Position numbers and translations under genes: made by a program
Shown here: piece after piece, positions 12,492 to 21,235 of the stretch
Position numbering within the stretch: the first letter of the stretch is position 1
How the letters are laid out: every line of letters starts with the position of its first letter
Notes under the pieces: model-generated
Told to the model about the DNA's origin: nothing
Databases searched by the model: none
The model's input: only the letters and a program-made list of their open reading frames with translations
NCBI GenBank assembly: GCA_030728545.1
Contig: JANQZQ010000110.1
Coordinates: 14,556 to 56,291 of the forward strand
Direction: 5' to 3'
Length of the DNA: 41,736 bases
DNA from: Ilumatobacteraceae bacterium
GTDB lineage: Bacteria > Actinomycetota > Acidimicrobiia > Acidimicrobiales > Ilumatobacteraceae

Positions 12492-13949
12492 TTATCGTAT
12501 CCGCTCGTACACCGTCCACCAGTCATTGCCGTAGATCACAGTGAAAAATTCTCGTTCGCCCTGCCAATCCAGCTCGACTTCACCGCTCAACACCCGCGGC
12601 AGCACCACATGCGACACCTCGTCGGCGAATGGCAGTCGATCACCCTTGGCAAAAACATCTGGGCCGTACAACACCCGACGAAACGGGGTCGGAAACACAT
12701 AGATGCGCTCGCGCCTTGCCATATGGGCAGTCAACGTATGAAACGCCGCCACCACAGCATCGTCGGGCACTTGGTTGATTGCCGCGTGGGCGGCTGCCAC
12801 CGAGGGGTGCGCTGGTGACCAAGTGGCCACCTCGGTGCGCATGAGTGGCAGTGGCGACCATAGGTAGGCGCAAGCGAGACTCGCCACCACCATTGCCGAC
12901 ATCAACCATGTGCGCCAATGTTCGGCCATTCGTGAAATGGCATACACCGACCCGACCACGAGAATCGGCACAAACTGCACCGCGTAGTGATACTCGATTT
13001 GGCTTTGATACCAAAACGTGCTGACCAAGTTGGCCAGCAACGGCAGCGTGCCGAGCAACGCAATCTCGGGGCGCACCAGCGCGATGAACCCGACGGGAGC
13101 CAACAAGTGCAAGAGATACATCGGACGCTCGCCCGACACCAAATGCGCGACGAATTTGTCGGGGCGCAACAGCGCCGTGCGTAGCACACCACCAAAACCC
13201 CCGAACGGCAGCCGCCAAGCGTTGCGAAACGGCACCCCAACAATGCCGCGTGACACGACGAACAACATGATGAAAGCAATCCACATCGCCCCAAACACAG
13301 TGAGCAGACCGATGCGTCGATCGCGTCGCAATGCCACCCACGCCCCAAGTGCCACCACAAACAACGCCGTGTCTTCTTTAACCAGCAAGATGAGCACCAC
13401 CGCAGCGGCGTATTGCACCCAGCGATAACACACCGCTGCATACAGCGCCCAGGCAATCAACGGCGCCAGCGCAGCATCGGGATGAAAATTCTCCAACCCC
13501 GTGTAGGTGAGGGCTGGGTGGGCCAGATACACCACCACTGCTGCACACGCCATTGGCAACGAATCAAGCAGCGCACGCGTCACTTTCCAGATCGGCAGTG
13601 CACCGATGCCGAGTGCTACCGCCTGCACAACGAACAACAAACCTGTCGAGCCAATCACCCAAAACAGCGGCACCAGCGGCAACAAAATAAACGACGTATG
13701 GTCGCCAAACAAGTTGCGCCCCATCAGCGTGACGAAGGGGGCTTTGCCCTGCGCAACCAGCCAGACACCCTGATCAAACAACCCAAAGTCGTAGGCCGAT
13801 GTGCCCAGCCCAAAATGGTTGCGCGTGGTGCGCACCGCCAACCACACCGTGTAGAGCACCGTGCTGCACACTGCAATGGCGTGCCATACGGTCAGTGACT
13901 GCAGCCTGCGACGCGCCTGGTCGAATGCCGTGCGCAGGTCGCCGGCCAT
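12492..13949 (-). CDS. DUF2079 family polytopic membrane protein
   Basis: A 485-residue integral membrane protein of the DUF2079 family, recognised by YDFGLFDQGVW (about residues 53-63), LENFHPDAALAPLIAWALYA (about 150-170) and LLVKEDTALF. It has about ten hydrophobic segments and a C-terminal soluble part rich in aromatic and charged residues. The layout resembles GT-C glycosyltransferases (such as dolichyl-phosphate-mannose protein mannosyltransferases), with acidic residues in the first external loop, but no substrate is known and I assign none. It sits between nusB and pyrR, where Streptomyces has bldD (from memory). The ATG at 13949 follows the inter-gene gap to nusB on its far side; its stop is 49 bases from the pyrR start, with the PyrR hairpin between them. 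Confidence 0.85.
   Translation of the reverse strand: MAGDLRTAFDQARRRLQSLTVWHAIAVCSTVLYTVWLAVRTTRNHFGLGTSAYDFGLFDQGVWLVAQGKAPFVTLMGRNLFGDHTSFILLPLVPLFWVIGSTGLLFVVQAVALGIGALPIWKVTRALLDSLPMACAAVVVYLAHPALTYTGLENFHPDAALAPLIAWALYAAVCYRWVQYAAAVVLILLVKEDTALFVVALGAWVALRRDRRIGLLTVFGAMWIAFIMLFVVSRGIVGVPFRNAWRLPFGGFGGVLRTALLRPDKFVAHLVSGERPMYLLHLLAPVGFIALVRPEIALLGTLPLLANLVSTFWYQSQIEYHYAVQFVPILVVGSVYAISRMAEHWRTWLMSAMVVASLACAYLWSPLPLMRTEVATWSPAHPSVAAAHAAINQVPDDAVVAAFHTLTAHMARRERIYVFPTPFRRVLYGPDVFAKGDRLPFADEVSHVVLPRVLSGEVELDWQGEREFFTVIYGNDWWTVYERIR
12494..12499 (-). promoter_or_regulatory. Possible -10 element for the pyr operon
   Basis: TACGAT overlaps the stop codon of the upstream membrane-protein gene. 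It would start a leader about 45 bases long that just includes the PyrR hairpin. No convincing -35 hexamer is seen at the right spacing, so this is tentative; readthrough from upstream is equally possible. Confidence 0.3.
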
Positions 13950-13958
13950 GCAGTTGTT

Positions 13959-14489
13959 CTAGTCGGCGGCTGGCGGTGTGGCTAGCTGTGTTGCAGGCTC
14001 TACTACTGGAGGCGGTGTTGGCGCGCCGCCTTCGCGGGTGGTGCGGGCGATGGCCGACAGCATGCCGTTGACGAAGCGACCCGAGTCGTCGGTGCCATAA
14101 CGCTTGGCAAGCTCCACTGCTTCGTTGATGATGACGGCAGTGGGCACTTCGCTGCGGCCGAGCAACTCAAACGTCGACATCCGCAAAACATTGCGATCAG
14201 TTGTGGCCATGCGATCAATCGACCAAGCGTGGCTGTGGGCGGTAATCAACTCGTCAATCCGCGCGCGGTGCTCGGCCACCCCGACTACCAAAATGCTCGT
14301 CAAGTCGTCAATTGCCACCTGCATCCGCTCAACCACTTCGCTCGGGGCAACCGCCCGCAAGTCAGCTTCGAACAAAATGTTTAGTGCTCGCTCGCGAGCG
14401 TCTGAACGTGGGTCGAACTCGCGGTTCCAATCCGAGTCATCGGATGGTGGCAGCGAAACTTCAGACATGCAGGAGACGACTACGTTCAA
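13959..14489 (-). CDS. nusB: Transcription antitermination factor NusB
   Basis: Part of the antitermination complex (with NusE/S10) that keeps RNA polymerase moving on rRNA operons. The all-helical fold is indicated by SDARERALNILFEADLR, then DRNVLRMSTFELL, VIINEAVELAKRYGTDDSGRFVNGMLSAI, all strong family signatures. A Pro/Ala-rich tail of about 20 residues follows the domain. The longest reading starts at TTG 14489, which overlaps the efp stop (TTGA); ATG at 14468 (MSEVSLPPSD) is an equally good start, and neither has a clear ribosome site. The efp-nusB order is standard in actinobacteria. Confidence 0.95.
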   Translation of the reverse strand: MNVVVSCMSEVSLPPSDDSDWNREFDPRSDARERALNILFEADLRAVAPSEVVERMQVAIDDLTSILVVGVAEHRARIDELITAHSHAWSIDRMATTDRNVLRMSTFELLGRSEVPTAVIINEAVELAKRYGTDDSGRFVNGMLSAIARTTREGGAPTPPPVVEPATQLATPPAAD

Positions 14490-15049
14490 ACTCGGGTGAC
14501 GTAGTCGCCCGAACGGGTGTCTACTTTTACGCGATCACCAATGTTGATGAACAACGGCACCTGGATGATCTTGCCGGTCTCGAGCGTGGCTGGCTTACGC
14601 GCGCCCGACACGCGATCGCCTTGAATGCCTGGTTCGGTCTGGGCAATGGTCAGCTCCACTGAAGCTGGGATCTCTACTTGCACGATTTCGGTGCCGAACA
14701 ACGCAATCTGCGCGGTGGCCGACTCGACCAAATAGTCGGCGGCGTCACCAAGCGTGACCGGTTGGATCGAGATCTGCTCGTAGGTGTCGGTGTCCATGAA
14801 CACGAAGGCATCACCCTCTTTGTACAAAAACTGCATGTCGCGACGGTCAATGATCGCTTGCTCGACTCGCACTCCGGCGTTGAAGGTGCGCTCGATCACG
14901 GCCCCGGTGCGCACGTTGCGCAACTTGGTGCGCACGAATGCGCCACCCTTGCCGGGCTTCACATGTTGAAAATCCACCACACTGAACAAACCCTTGTCGA
15001 GTTCGAGCGTGAGGCCGTTTCTTAGTTCGTTGGTGCTAATTGCAGGCAC
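14486..15049 (-). CDS. efp: Translation elongation factor P
   Basis: Rescues ribosomes stalled on consecutive prolines. The 187 residues form the usual three beta-barrel domains; domain I carries the tip loop KPGKGGAFVRT (about residues 31-41) with the functional Lys. Actinobacterial EF-P typically has PGKGP in this loop and is reported to act without modification; here the residue after KG is Gly. The C-terminal signature INIGDRVKVDTRSGDYVTRV is intact. The GTG start at 15049 has AAGGA six bases upstream. The coding end overlaps the alternative nusB start, and the start lies inside the end of the peptidase gene (28-base overlap). Confidence 0.97.
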   Translation of the reverse strand: MPAISTNELRNGLTLELDKGLFSVVDFQHVKPGKGGAFVRTKLRNVRTGAVIERTFNAGVRVEQAIIDRRDMQFLYKEGDAFVFMDTDTYEQISIQPVTLGDAADYLVESATAQIALFGTEIVQVEIPASVELTIAQTEPGIQGDRVSGARKPATLETGKIIQVPLFINIGDRVKVDTRSGDYVTRV

Positions 15050-16170
15050 GAGATGTCCTTTGGTGATTCGGTGAGTATGTCGCAGCCTGTATCAGTGACG
15101 ACCACGAGGTCTTCAATCCGTACACCGCCGAGCCCTTCACGATAGACCCCAGGTTCAACGGTGACTACTTCACCTGCCTGCAGCGGCTCGGGCATCGCCG
15201 TGCGCACCCAGGGTTGTTCGTGAATCTGCAAACCAACGCCGTGGCCAGTGGAGTGGATGAATTCGCTGCCGAAACCTGCTGCCGCGATGATGTCGCGACA
15301 CACCTTGTCCACGTCACCAGCGCTCACCCCAGCGCGAACGGCGGCCAAACCTGCCAGTTGCGATTCGCGCACCACATCGTGCATGGTGCGCAAAAGCGGG
15401 CTCACCTCGCCGATCAGATACGTGCGGGTCATGTCGGAGTGATAGCCGTCGACGAGTGCCCCCACATCGATGACCACGAGATGGCCGTCTTCGATCATGG
15501 TCGAGGTCGGACGATGATGCGGCCGTGCACCGTTGGGCCCCGTGGCAACGATGGTGTCGTAACTCGGGCCGTCAGCACCATGGCGGCGCATGCGGTATTC
15601 AAGTTCGTCGCGCACATCACGCTCGGTGACCCGGGTCGACATCATCGGCAGGCACTCAGCGAGTGCGGCGTCAGTGCATTCTGATGCGCGTTTCATGCGC
15701 GCAATTTCGGCTGGCGATTTGCGACGCCGCAGATGTTGCACCACACCCGTGACCGAGACCAACGGTGCCGTGGTTTGCGTGCGCACGTTTTCGAACTGAG
15801 CGTGAGTTATTTCGGTGGGGTCAATGGCCACGCCACGAGCCGCATGCAGCGACTGCTCGAGCCCCTCGCGCAGTGCAGCAGCGCTGGTGCCCACGACCAC
15901 TCGGGCAGCCGCACCAGAAGTCTCAATTTGGTGCCGTGCCTGTTCGCCGTATCGGCCGTCGGTGACGAACACCATCTCGTCGTGGCGAATGATGAGCGTG
16001 CCGGCCGAGCCAGTAAACCCGGTGAGCCAGCGAATGTTGTTCAAGTCGAAGACCATCAGTGCTTCGGCCTCACCGCGCTTGGCCAACTCTTCGCGCACCA
16101 TGCGGTCGCGGCCCGTGACCGTCAAAGGTGGCAGGGCTGGTGATTGCACCTTGGTTGATGTGGTGGTCAT
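15022..16170 (-). CDS. Xaa-Pro aminopeptidase/dipeptidase-like M24 metallopeptidase
   Basis: A 382-residue M24 (pita-bread fold) metallopeptidase that probably removes or cleaves at N-terminal residues next to proline. The N-terminal creatinase-like domain (to about 130) precedes the catalytic domain. Metal ligands are in DVGALVDGYHSDMTRTY (two Asp), GHGVGLQIHE (His), TVEPGVY (Glu) and GVRIEDLVVV (Glu). A longer reading to 16362 has low-complexity Arg-rich sequence; ATG at 16170 is preferred because it overlaps the aroQ stop (ATGA) and gives a normal N-terminus. In actinobacteria this gene (pepQ/pepP) regularly precedes efp. Exact specificity is not determined. Confidence 0.93.
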   Translation of the reverse strand: MTTTSTKVQSPALPPLTVTGRDRMVREELAKRGEAEALMVFDLNNIRWLTGFTGSAGTLIIRHDEMVFVTDGRYGEQARHQIETSGAAARVVVGTSAAALREGLEQSLHAARGVAIDPTEITHAQFENVRTQTTAPLVSVTGVVQHLRRRKSPAEIARMKRASECTDAALAECLPMMSTRVTERDVRDELEYRMRRHGADGPSYDTIVATGPNGARPHHRPTSTMIEDGHLVVIDVGALVDGYHSDMTRTYLIGEVSPLLRTMHDVVRESQLAGLAAVRAGVSAGDVDKVCRDIIAAAGFGSEFIHSTGHGVGLQIHEQPWVRTAMPEPLQAGEVVTVEPGVYREGLGGVRIEDLVVVTDTGCDILTESPKDISCLQLAPTN

Positions 16171-16619
16171 TGTTTCTCCAGGTGTCGAGTGAGTGCTTCG
16201 ATTCCGAGTACGTACGATTCGCCGCCGAAGCCGGCAATGGTTCCGATGGCCACGGGTGCAATCACGCTTTCGTGACGCCACGGCTCGCGCGCTGCAGGGT
16301 TGGACAGGTGTACTTCGACCACGGGTAGGCCGACACTTTTCAGTGCATCGTGCAGGCTCCACGCAAAGTGAGTGAAGGCAGCAGCGTTGAGCACAATGCC
16401 CGCATACTTGGTGCCCGCGGTCTGCACAATGCCAATCAGGGTGGCCAAATCATCACTTTGTTCGCTGTCGACTTCGTACCCAAGTCGCTGGGCAGTCGCC
16501 GTTGCGCGCTGCACATGATCGGCCAAGGTGGCGGTGCCGTAGATGCTCGGCTCGCGGCTGCCCAACAGATGGAGATTCGGCCCATGCAACAACAGCAGGC
16601 GACCTTTGTTCGTGGGCAT
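16167..16619 (-). CDS. aroQ: 3-dehydroquinate dehydratase, type II
   Basis: Third step of the shikimate pathway, dehydroquinate to dehydroshikimate. A 150-residue flavodoxin-like type II enzyme: LLHGPNLHLLGSREPSIYG carries the catalytic Arg and Tyr of the flexible lid, NAAAFTHFAWSLHDAL contains the substrate-binding Asn and His, and VEVHLSNPAAREPWRHES contains the active-site His and Arg. The usual NGPNLNLLG is HGPNLHLLG, a mild departure. Five bases separate it from aroB; the stop overlaps the peptidase start. Confidence 0.96.
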   Translation of the reverse strand: MPTNKGRLLLLHGPNLHLLGSREPSIYGTATLADHVQRATATAQRLGYEVDSEQSDDLATLIGIVQTAGTKYAGIVLNAAAFTHFAWSLHDALKSVGLPVVEVHLSNPAAREPWRHESVIAPVAIGTIAGFGGESYVLGIEALTRHLEKQ

Positions 16620-16624
16620 GCGAT

Positions 16625-17650
16625 TCAGGGTACTGAAAGCGCGTCGAATGCCGTGTGCAGCACTGCTTCGTCAACACCGCTTACGGTCTCGATGCCGTTG
16701 GGGCCATCCAAAACAAACGTCAGCCCCGCCACGGCTTTTTTGTCGTGCTGCATTAACGCCACTAACCGCGTGCGTTGCATGCCAGGTGGCACCGCCACCG
16801 ATCCCCCGTAGTGCACAACAATCACCTGCCGATGCTCGTCCACCCGAGCAGCATCGATTCGACCCAGGGCATGAGCAACATGGGCAGCAAACATCATGCC
16901 GATTGCTACCGACTCGCCGTGGGCCAGGGCAAAGTTGCTTTCCACTTCAAGGGCATGTCCGAAGGTGTGTCCATAGTTGAGCACCGCTCGACGACCCGAT
17001 TCGCGCTCGTCTTGCCCGACGATGTCGGCTTTGATCTGCACGCAACGTGCGATTCGCGCATCTAACTCGAGTGACAACAAATCGTCACCAGTCAAAAAGT
17101 GGTACTTCGCCATCTCTCCGCTCCCACAACGCTGCTCACGTGCGGGCAGTGTGTCGAGCAAGGCGGTGTCGCACACCACGCCCGTTGGTTGCCAAAAAGC
17201 ACCGACCAGATTTTTTCCGGCAGCAAGATTGACCCCGGTCTTGCCACCGATGGCAGCGTCGATCATGCCCACCAATGTGGTGGACACGTGCACCACCCGA
17301 ATGCCGCGATGCCACGATGCAGCGGCAAAGCCAGCGATGTCGGTGACCATTCCCCCACCCACACCAACGACCAAGTCGTTGCGGGTGAGCCCAGCGGCGG
17401 CGAACTCTTCGGTCAACCGTTCGATAGTGGCCAAAGTTTTGTGCGCCTCGCCGTCACCCACCACGTGCCGTGATACGGCCACTGCAGCAGGCAGATGCGG
17501 TGCCATATCAAATGGCAGATGTGCCTGCGTCACGATTGCCACCCGGCGAACGTCGGTCGGGATCAACGTGGCCAGTTCAGACACGGCTCCTCGCCCGACG
17601 ATCACGTCATAAGACCGCTCGCCGAGATCAACGCGCACTTTGCGGGTCAT
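16625..17650 (-). CDS. aroB: 3-dehydroquinate synthase
   Basis: Converts DAHP to 3-dehydroquinate, second step of the shikimate pathway, using NAD and a divalent metal. The 341 residues contain GDGEAHKTL, the NAD-binding GGGMVTDIAGFAAASWHRG (about residues 97-115), IGGKTGVNLAAGKNLVGAF, and the metal-ligand motif NYGHTFGHALE (about 225-235). The ATG overlaps the aroK stop (ATGA). Length is slightly short of the 350-360 common in the family, with no motif lost. Confidence 0.97.
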   Translation of the reverse strand: MTRKVRVDLGERSYDVIVGRGAVSELATLIPTDVRRVAIVTQAHLPFDMAPHLPAAVAVSRHVVGDGEAHKTLATIERLTEEFAAAGLTRNDLVVGVGGGMVTDIAGFAAASWHRGIRVVHVSTTLVGMIDAAIGGKTGVNLAAGKNLVGAFWQPTGVVCDTALLDTLPAREQRCGSGEMAKYHFLTGDDLLSLELDARIARCVQIKADIVGQDERESGRRAVLNYGHTFGHALEVESNFALAHGESVAIGMMFAAHVAHALGRIDAARVDEHRQVIVVHYGGSVAVPPGMQRTRLVALMQHDKKAVAGLTFVLDGPNGIETVSGVDEAVLHTAFDALSVP

Positions 17651-18186
17651 GATGCGTGCTCGGCAGTCACTGCATTCATCACGAGCTGCACAACTTCTTT
17701 AATCGACTTGCCCGCGGTATTGATGCACACATCTGCCACGCTTGCATACAACGCCCGCCGCTCGACATCAAGCACAGCCAACCGACTGGCTGGATCGCCG
17801 TCCAACAATGGTCGATGGGCACCACGGCTGGTGCGCTCGCTCAGCGTGGTGGGGTCGGCGTCAAGCCACACCACCATGTCGGCTGCGTCTTGCATCGCTT
17901 GTCTGTTGACTTCGCTCAGCACCGTGCCACCCGCTGCTGCCACCAACACATCGTCGGGTGAAGCCAAAGCTGCGGCCAGCGCCTGTGACTCCGCTGCACG
18001 AAACGTTGCTTCGCCATCTTCCGCAAAAATATCGCGTACGGCCTTGCCTGCCACTGCCACCACGGCATCATCCGTATCGATAAAACGCATGGCCAAAGCC
18101 GATGCAACCTGCCGACCCACTGTGGTTTTGCCCGACCCCATCATCCCGACCAGCACAACTGTGCGCGACAAAACCGTGCGCGACAT
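17647..18186 (-). CDS. aroK: Shikimate kinase
   Basis: Phosphorylates shikimate with ATP. Walker A GMMGSGKTTVGRQVA is at about residues 14-28, FIDTDDAV is the shikimate-binding Asp region, and AAAGGTVLSEVNRQAM the Gly-Gly substrate loop. The lid Arg lies in RGAHRPLLDGDP. Length is 179 residues. It overlaps aroB by four bases and follows aroC by five, giving aroC-aroK-aroB-aroQ, the usual actinobacterial order. Confidence 0.97.
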   Translation of the reverse strand: MSRTVLSRTVVLVGMMGSGKTTVGRQVASALAMRFIDTDDAVVAVAGKAVRDIFAEDGEATFRAAESQALAAALASPDDVLVAAAGGTVLSEVNRQAMQDAADMVVWLDADPTTLSERTSRGAHRPLLDGDPASRLAVLDVERRALYASVADVCINTAGKSIKEVVQLVMNAVTAEHAS

Positions 18187-18191
18187 GACGC

Positions 18192-19355
18192 TTAGCGCAG
18201 CGACTCGGCAAAGGCGCGGGCATTGCGAACAAACTCGGCAATCGAGTCGCCGCCAAACTTGCGCTGGGCTTCGGCTGCCAACACGAGCGCCACCATGGTT
18301 TCGGCAACGACCCCCATCGCGGGCACTGCAGTCACATCGGTGCGCTCTTTGAAACTCACCGTTTCTTGCTTTGACATCACGTCAACGGTTTTGAGTGTCG
18401 GACGGTTCAGGGTTGACAGCGGCTTCATGGCTGCGCGCACAACCAACACTTCACCAGTGGTCATTCCACCTTCAGTGCCGCCGGCCTTAGATGTTTCGCG
18501 GCGATATGTACCACTCGCTTCATCCCAAGTAATGGCGTCGTGGGCCTCGCTGCCGCGGCGGGCTGCACCGGTGAAGCCGTCACCAATCTCTACACCTTTG
18601 ACCGCCTGAATGCTCATGATTGATGCGGCGAGCATGCCGTCAATTTTGCGATCCCAGTGCACATGGCTGCCCAAGCCGACAGGCAGACCATACGTGAGCA
18701 CCTCAACGATGCCACCGAGGCTGTCGCCGTCTTTGGCCGCTGCTTCGATTTCGGCAATCATGTTTTGCTCAGCCGCTTTGTCGAAGCATCGCACGGGCGA
18801 CTCATCGATACGAGGCGTGTCATTGGGGCCTGGCCGATCGGGTGAACTATTCGTCGCAGCGCCAAGGCCAACCACGTGCGACACGATGTCGACACCAATT
18901 TGTTTGAGCAGCAGTTTGGCGAGTGCACCAGCCACCACACGCGCACTGGTTTCGCGCGCACTGGCACGCTCCAACACGTCGCGAGCGTCGACAAAGTCGT
19001 ACTTCTGCATCCCAACAAGATCAGCGTGCCCTGGCCGCGGTTGCGTCAGCGGCTTTTTGGTGGCACCCGGATGGGGCGACATCTCTTCGTGCCAGACATC
19101 GCTACGAAACCATTCGGTGTTTTTGATGAGCACCGCCACGGGCGAGCCGAGCGTGCGGCCATGGCGAATTCCGCCGATGAGTTCGATTTCATCTTGCTCA
19201 AACTTTTGGCGTGGCCCGCGACCAAAGCCGAGTCGGCGACGAGCCAGCTCGTCGGCAATATCAGCAACGACAACCGGCAGATTAGAAGGCAAACCTTCGA
19301 CGATTACGACGAGCGCTTGACCGTGGCTCTCTCCGGCGGTCAAGTAGCGCAACAT
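18192..19355 (-). CDS. aroC: Chorismate synthase
   Basis: Final common shikimate step: eliminates phosphate from EPSP to give chorismate, needing reduced FMN. The N-terminal LTAGESHGQAL contains the catalytic His (about residue 11). RPGHADLVGMQKYDF and ARDVLERASARETSARV form the central signature (about 105-135), and the C-terminal domain includes the conserved DVTAVPAMGVVAE with the second catalytic-region residues. The 387-residue length fits. Twelve bases separate its ATG from the aroE stop. aroA is not in this window. Confidence 0.98.
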   Translation of the reverse strand: MLRYLTAGESHGQALVVIVEGLPSNLPVVVADIADELARRRLGFGRGPRQKFEQDEIELIGGIRHGRTLGSPVAVLIKNTEWFRSDVWHEEMSPHPGATKKPLTQPRPGHADLVGMQKYDFVDARDVLERASARETSARVVAGALAKLLLKQIGVDIVSHVVGLGAATNSSPDRPGPNDTPRIDESPVRCFDKAAEQNMIAEIEAAAKDGDSLGGIVEVLTYGLPVGLGSHVHWDRKIDGMLAASIMSIQAVKGVEIGDGFTGAARRGSEAHDAITWDEASGTYRRETSKAGGTEGGMTTGEVLVVRAAMKPLSTLNRPTLKTVDVMSKQETVSFKERTDVTAVPAMGVVAETMVALVLAAEAQRKFGGDSIAEFVRNARAFAESLR

Positions 19356-19367
19356 GCGCTTTGAATT

Positions 19368-20207
19368 CTACCCGTGTCGTTTGGCGAGCTCGGCCAGCGC
19401 GGCACCACGCATGAGCGAAACATCGGGCAAGCGACCCAACCACAGTTGCTGTTGGCGGCGCGCTTGAGCACACAGCATGTCGAGCCCGTCAACCACGTTT
19501 GCGCCACGGGCACGCGCGGCCTGCACGAGTGGCGTGTTGAGCGGGTGATACACGGCGTCTAGCACCGTGTGACGACTTGTTAAGACCTGCACGTCAAACG
19601 GCAACGCGTCGGGTGCGGTGCCAGAAACGTCGGCCATGCCAACGGGCGTGGTGTTCACGATGGTGGCACAAGCGCCAACGTCGAGCAACACCCCCGCAAA
19701 GGTGGATTCAGCGCGTGCCGAGTTGCCGACTGCCACGGCGGTTGCCAGTCGTGCCGGCGAGCGATTCACGACCGTGACACGTGCACCGTGCGCTGCCAAA
19801 GCTGCGATAACTGCCCGCGCTGTAGCACCGGCACCAATAACTGCGACCGACGACAAATCTGCGCCAGCGGCACTGAGTGCGTCAACACAACCGATGCCAT
19901 CGGTGTTGTGCCCCACCAGCAAGTTGCCATTGCGCACCACCGTGTTGACTGCACCCACCAACTTGGCTGCAGGGTGAACTTCATCGAGTGCAGCCATCAC
20001 CATTTCTTTGTGGGGCATCGTGATGGACAAGCCAGCAATACCCAAGATGCGCATGGCATCAATTGCCGCAGTCGCATGCTCGGGTTGCACCTCGAACGCT
20101 GCATACATCCAGTCGTCGCCATGGGCAGCAAACACCGCGTTGTGAATTGCTGGCGACAGGCTGTGGCGCACGGGGCTACCAATCACCGCTGCAATCTGGG
20201 TGCTCAC
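19368..20207 (-). CDS. aroE: Shikimate dehydrogenase (NADP)
   Basis: Reduces 3-dehydroshikimate to shikimate. Starting at GTG 20207 it is 279 residues; this start overlaps the mltG stop (GTGA) and gives the canonical N-terminus IGSPVRHSLSPAIHN. A longer reading to 20321 would add 38 residues of unrelated Cys/Arg-rich sequence and is rejected. SLSP and the catalytic Lys in MPHKE bind the substrate, GHNTDGIG has the catalytic Asp, and GAGATARAV is the nucleotide-binding loop. Confidence 0.96.
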   Translation of the reverse strand: MSTQIAAVIGSPVRHSLSPAIHNAVFAAHGDDWMYAAFEVQPEHATAAIDAMRILGIAGLSITMPHKEMVMAALDEVHPAAKLVGAVNTVVRNGNLLVGHNTDGIGCVDALSAAGADLSSVAVIGAGATARAVIAALAAHGARVTVVNRSPARLATAVAVGNSARAESTFAGVLLDVGACATIVNTTPVGMADVSGTAPDALPFDVQVLTSRHTVLDAVYHPLNTPLVQAARARGANVVDGLDMLCAQARRQQQLWLGRLPDVSLMRGAALAELAKRHG

Positions 20208-21235
20208 GGCAAGATGCCTGCTTGTTTGGCCGCAGCAACGTTGATTTCGTGCAAACGATATGAAGTCGAAAACGCATGAGCGCCCTGTGCATCGGCCAAT
20301 ACATAGAACAACAGTTGACACGGCTCGGTTTTTTCGCGGCGGTTACGCACCGTGCACAGCGGGTCGTCAGCAGCAGGATTATCGGCCGGGTTGAGTGCAG
20401 CAATCAACGCCGCTTCACCAGGGCTAGCAATGGGGGTTGGTGGCAAACCCTTGCGCAAATACACGTTGAACGGGCTATCGGCTGCCTTCAGATCAGCAAA
20501 CTTTGCATCGGGTGCCGCGCCGTAGTAGAGCGCTGCATCAATCTGCAATTCCATGTCGTTGGCGAGACGATTGTGAATCACGCGTGACACCAGGGCCTGC
20601 TCTTCGGGTACCTTGACCTCTTTTTCAATGAGCGAAGCAATCGTGATGATCTCGTATGGGGTACGACCCAGCCGCTCGGCACCCGCTTCGATGTCGTTAG
20701 AGATCGCCCGCGTACGCATCTCTTCAATCATTCGCTCGATGACGTCTTGTTCGGTCTCGTAGGCCGCAATGCGATACAACGCCGGGAATAACAAACCCTC
20801 GTACGACGTCGCGCCGGCGGGGCGAAATGGTGCTGCCAGTGTGTTCGTGGACAGCACAGCATCGACTTTGGCAGCACTCAAACCCGGGCCGTCACGCTCA
20901 AGCCGGGCGGCAATCTGGGCAACCGTAAAACCTTCGGGAAACACGACAGAGACTTCGACCAGCGCGTCTTGTGCTGGCGCACTCAACTGTTCGTTGCTTT
21001 GCACTTGGCTGGCCAAGTCACGCACTTGCCAACCCGCCCAGGCGATGAACACCACCGCCACTGTGGCCAATCCCAGCAGAATCTGGCGCGAGTACGTGCG
21101 CAGATCAGGCAGCATGCCATCAGTGTCCGCCGGATCATCCGGCAACACGGTGTCCCACGGATCTTCGCGCCACGGCTCGTCGGAGGCACGTTTTTCGGTA
21201 ACGCGTTCTTCACGCTCGTGTTCGGTGCCGCTCAT
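20204..21235 (-). CDS. mltG: Endolytic murein transglycosylase MltG (YceG-like)
   Basis: Cleaves nascent peptidoglycan glycan strands at the outer face of the membrane, terminating their growth. Charged cytoplasmic N-terminus (1-48), one transmembrane helix (about 51-68), then the extracytoplasmic LysM-like and catalytic domains. The catalytic Glu is in ITIASLIEKE (about residue 204); SRVIHNRL, LQIDAALYYG and SPFNVYLRKGLPPTPIASPGE are strong signatures. Near the end (residues 287-307) there is an insertion containing Cys294 and Cys306 that other family members I know lack. The ATG shares a base with the ruvX stop (TAATG) and the stop overlaps aroE. Confidence 0.95.
   Translation of the reverse strand: MSGTEHEREERVTEKRASDEPWREDPWDTVLPDDPADTDGMLPDLRTYSRQILLGLATVAVVFIAWAGWQVRDLASQVQSNEQLSAPAQDALVEVSVVFPEGFTVAQIAARLERDGPGLSAAKVDAVLSTNTLAAPFRPAGATSYEGLLFPALYRIAAYETEQDVIERMIEEMRTRAISNDIEAGAERLGRTPYEIITIASLIEKEVKVPEEQALVSRVIHNRLANDMELQIDAALYYGAAPDAKFADLKAADSPFNVYLRKGLPPTPIASPGEAALIAALNPADNPAADDPLCTVRNRREKTEPCQLLFYVLADAQGAHAFSTSYRLHEINVAAAKQAGILP

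Noticed and set aside
16171..16362. 64-residue N-terminal extension of the M24 peptidase
   Set aside because: Arg/Cys-rich sequence with no family similarity lying inside aroQ; the ATGA overlap at 16170 is the better start.
17495..18352. Plus-strand frame of 285 codons opposite aroB-aroK-aroC
   Set aside because: It spans three confirmed genes on the other strand, is Ser/Thr/Ala-rich and has no domain signature.
20208..20321. 38-residue N-terminal extension of AroE
   Set aside because: It overlaps the end of mltG and lacks similarity; GTG at 20207 with the GTGA overlap gives the canonical N-terminus.
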